Source: CAZTCJ01 sp964612085
Lineage (GTDB): Bacteria > Pseudomonadota > Alphaproteobacteria > JAJFIK01
NCBI GenBank assembly: GCA_964612085.1
Contig: CAZTCJ010000141.1
Span: 1 to 6,384, forward strand
Length of the DNA: 6,384 nucleotides
Direction of reading: 5' to 3'
Both the position numbers and the translations under genes were made by a program. The stretch's first letter is position 1. Every line of letters begins with the position of its first letter. Under the pieces are notes generated by a model. It did not search any database. It was given only the letters and a program-made list of their open reading frames with translations, and had not been told where the DNA came from. Positions 5,639 through 6,384 of the stretch are shown piece after piece.

Positions 5639-6384
5639 TTACGACCGCGCGCCTTTGGCGCCGGCGCGCGGCTCCATGGCACGGGCGTCCGGATCCAAGG
5701 GCCAGCGGGGCCGGGCGGGCGCGTTCAGATCGTCCGTCAGGCCCAGCGCCAGGCGTTCGATCCCCGCCCAGGCGATCATGGCACCGTTATCCGTACACAG
5801 AGCGGGTGGTGGGGCGACGAGTGTAAAACCGCGTGCTTTGGCCAAGGTCTCCAGGCCTGTGCGGATCGCGCTGTTGGCGGCGACGCCGCCCGCGACCACC
5901 AGCGTACCACCGCTGACCTTTTCCAGGTCTTCGAACAGCGTCATGGCCTGACCCGTCCGCTGGCAGAGCGACTCCGTCACGGCCGCCTGAAACGAGGCGC
6001 ACAGATCCGCGATGTCCTGCTCCGAGGGCGTGCCCAGCCCCTCGACGGCGTGGCGCACGGCGGTCTTCAGGCCGGAAAAGGAGAAATCCGCGCCCGGACG
6101 CCCTGTCATGGGCCGGGGCAGGTCGAAGCGGCTGGCATCGCCAGTGCGGGCGGCGTGCTCCACCGAGGGGCCGCCCGGATAAGGCAGGCCGAGGAGTTTC
6201 GCGGTCTTGTCGAAGGCCTCGCCCACCGCATCGTCGATGGTGGTGCCGAGGCGTTTATAGCCGCCCGGTCCGCGCACGGACAGAAGCTGACAATGGCCTC
6301 CGGAAATGAGCAGCAGCAGATAGGGAAGCGCCACCGGCTCCACCAGGCGGGGCGAGAGCGCATGGCCTTCCAGGTGATTGACCG
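5639..6384 (-). CDS. tsaD: tRNA N6-threonylcarbamoyladenosine transferase, C-terminal part (N-terminus beyond the right edge)
   Basis: TsaD (Kae1/YgjD family) transfers the threonylcarbamoyl group to A37 of ANN-decoding tRNAs, working with TsaB and TsaE after TsaC makes the intermediate. The minus-strand frame is open to the right edge and holds the last 247 residues of about 350. The visible fragment begins VNHLEGHALSPRL, whose HxxxH (fragment residues 3 and 7) gives the metal-binding histidines. It continues with PYLLLLISGGHCQLL, GTTIDDAVGEAFDKTAKLLGLPYPGGPSVE, DFSFSGLKTAV, LVVAGGVAANSAIR and CTDNGAMIAWAGIERL with the metal-ligand aspartate D198 (fragment numbering). The C-terminus ends in a basic/alanine-rich tail after RPRWPLDP. 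The stop is TAA at 5641-5639. The threonine commonly found after SGGH is cysteine here, a tolerated position. It is upstream of gpsA on the same strand. Identification is secure. Confidence 0.97.
   Translation of the reverse strand, partial: VNHLEGHALSPRLVEPVALPYLLLLISGGHCQLLSVRGPGGYKRLGTTIDDAVGEAFDKTAKLLGLPYPGGPSVEHAARTGDASRFDLPRPMTGRPGADFSFSGLKTAVRHAVEGLGTPSEQDIADLCASFQAAVTESLCQRTGQAMTLFEDLEKVSGGTLVVAGGVAANSAIRTGLETLAKARGFTLVAPPPALCTDNGAMIAWAGIERLALGLTDDLNAPARPRWPLDPDARAMEPRAGAKGARS

Overview
This window is GC-rich chromosomal DNA with compact coding. The protein sequences and the gene order on the minus strand (tsaD, gpsA, a YciI-like gene, an EVE-domain gene) point to an alphaproteobacterium; the order or genus cannot be fixed from the sequence alone. 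I see no insertion sequence, phage gene, CRISPR array, rRNA or tRNA. No stretch above 300 bases lacks a gene; the longest gaps are about 101 and 73 bases.

Left part (1-1123): the N-terminal half of acetyl-CoA synthetase (acs) is on the minus strand and runs off the left edge. Its start lies 101 bases from a divergent plus-strand gene. The spacer carries a perfect 11-base palindrome, TGCAATTTGCA, that resembles the TTTGCA(AA) operators of short-chain acyl-CoA regulators.

Middle part (1124-3787): two plus-strand genes, 36 bases apart and probably co-transcribed. The first is a creatininase-family amidohydrolase with the metal-ligand motifs intact. The second is a DUF3667 membrane protein with an N-terminal four-cysteine zinc ribbon. 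Between its first and second membrane segments lies an approximately 357-residue, highly charged segment that includes an acidic stretch, a (Asp-Lys)4 microrepeat and a long predicted coiled coil. This protein is the least understood and most interesting object here.

Right part (3800-6384): a minus-strand block transcribed right to left: tsaD (tRNA t6A synthesis; its N-terminus is cut by the right edge), gpsA (glycerol-3-phosphate dehydrogenase), a YciI-like protein and an EVE-domain protein. The last three are separated by 14-24 bases, and the ribosome binding site of the EVE gene overlaps the stop codon of the YciI gene, so they look like one operon. The block converges on the DUF3667 gene with only 12 bases between stop codons.

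Most of the window is core metabolism and housekeeping. I did not find a clear new multi-gene system. The real unknowns are the creatininase-like/DUF3667 pair and the possible acs operator.
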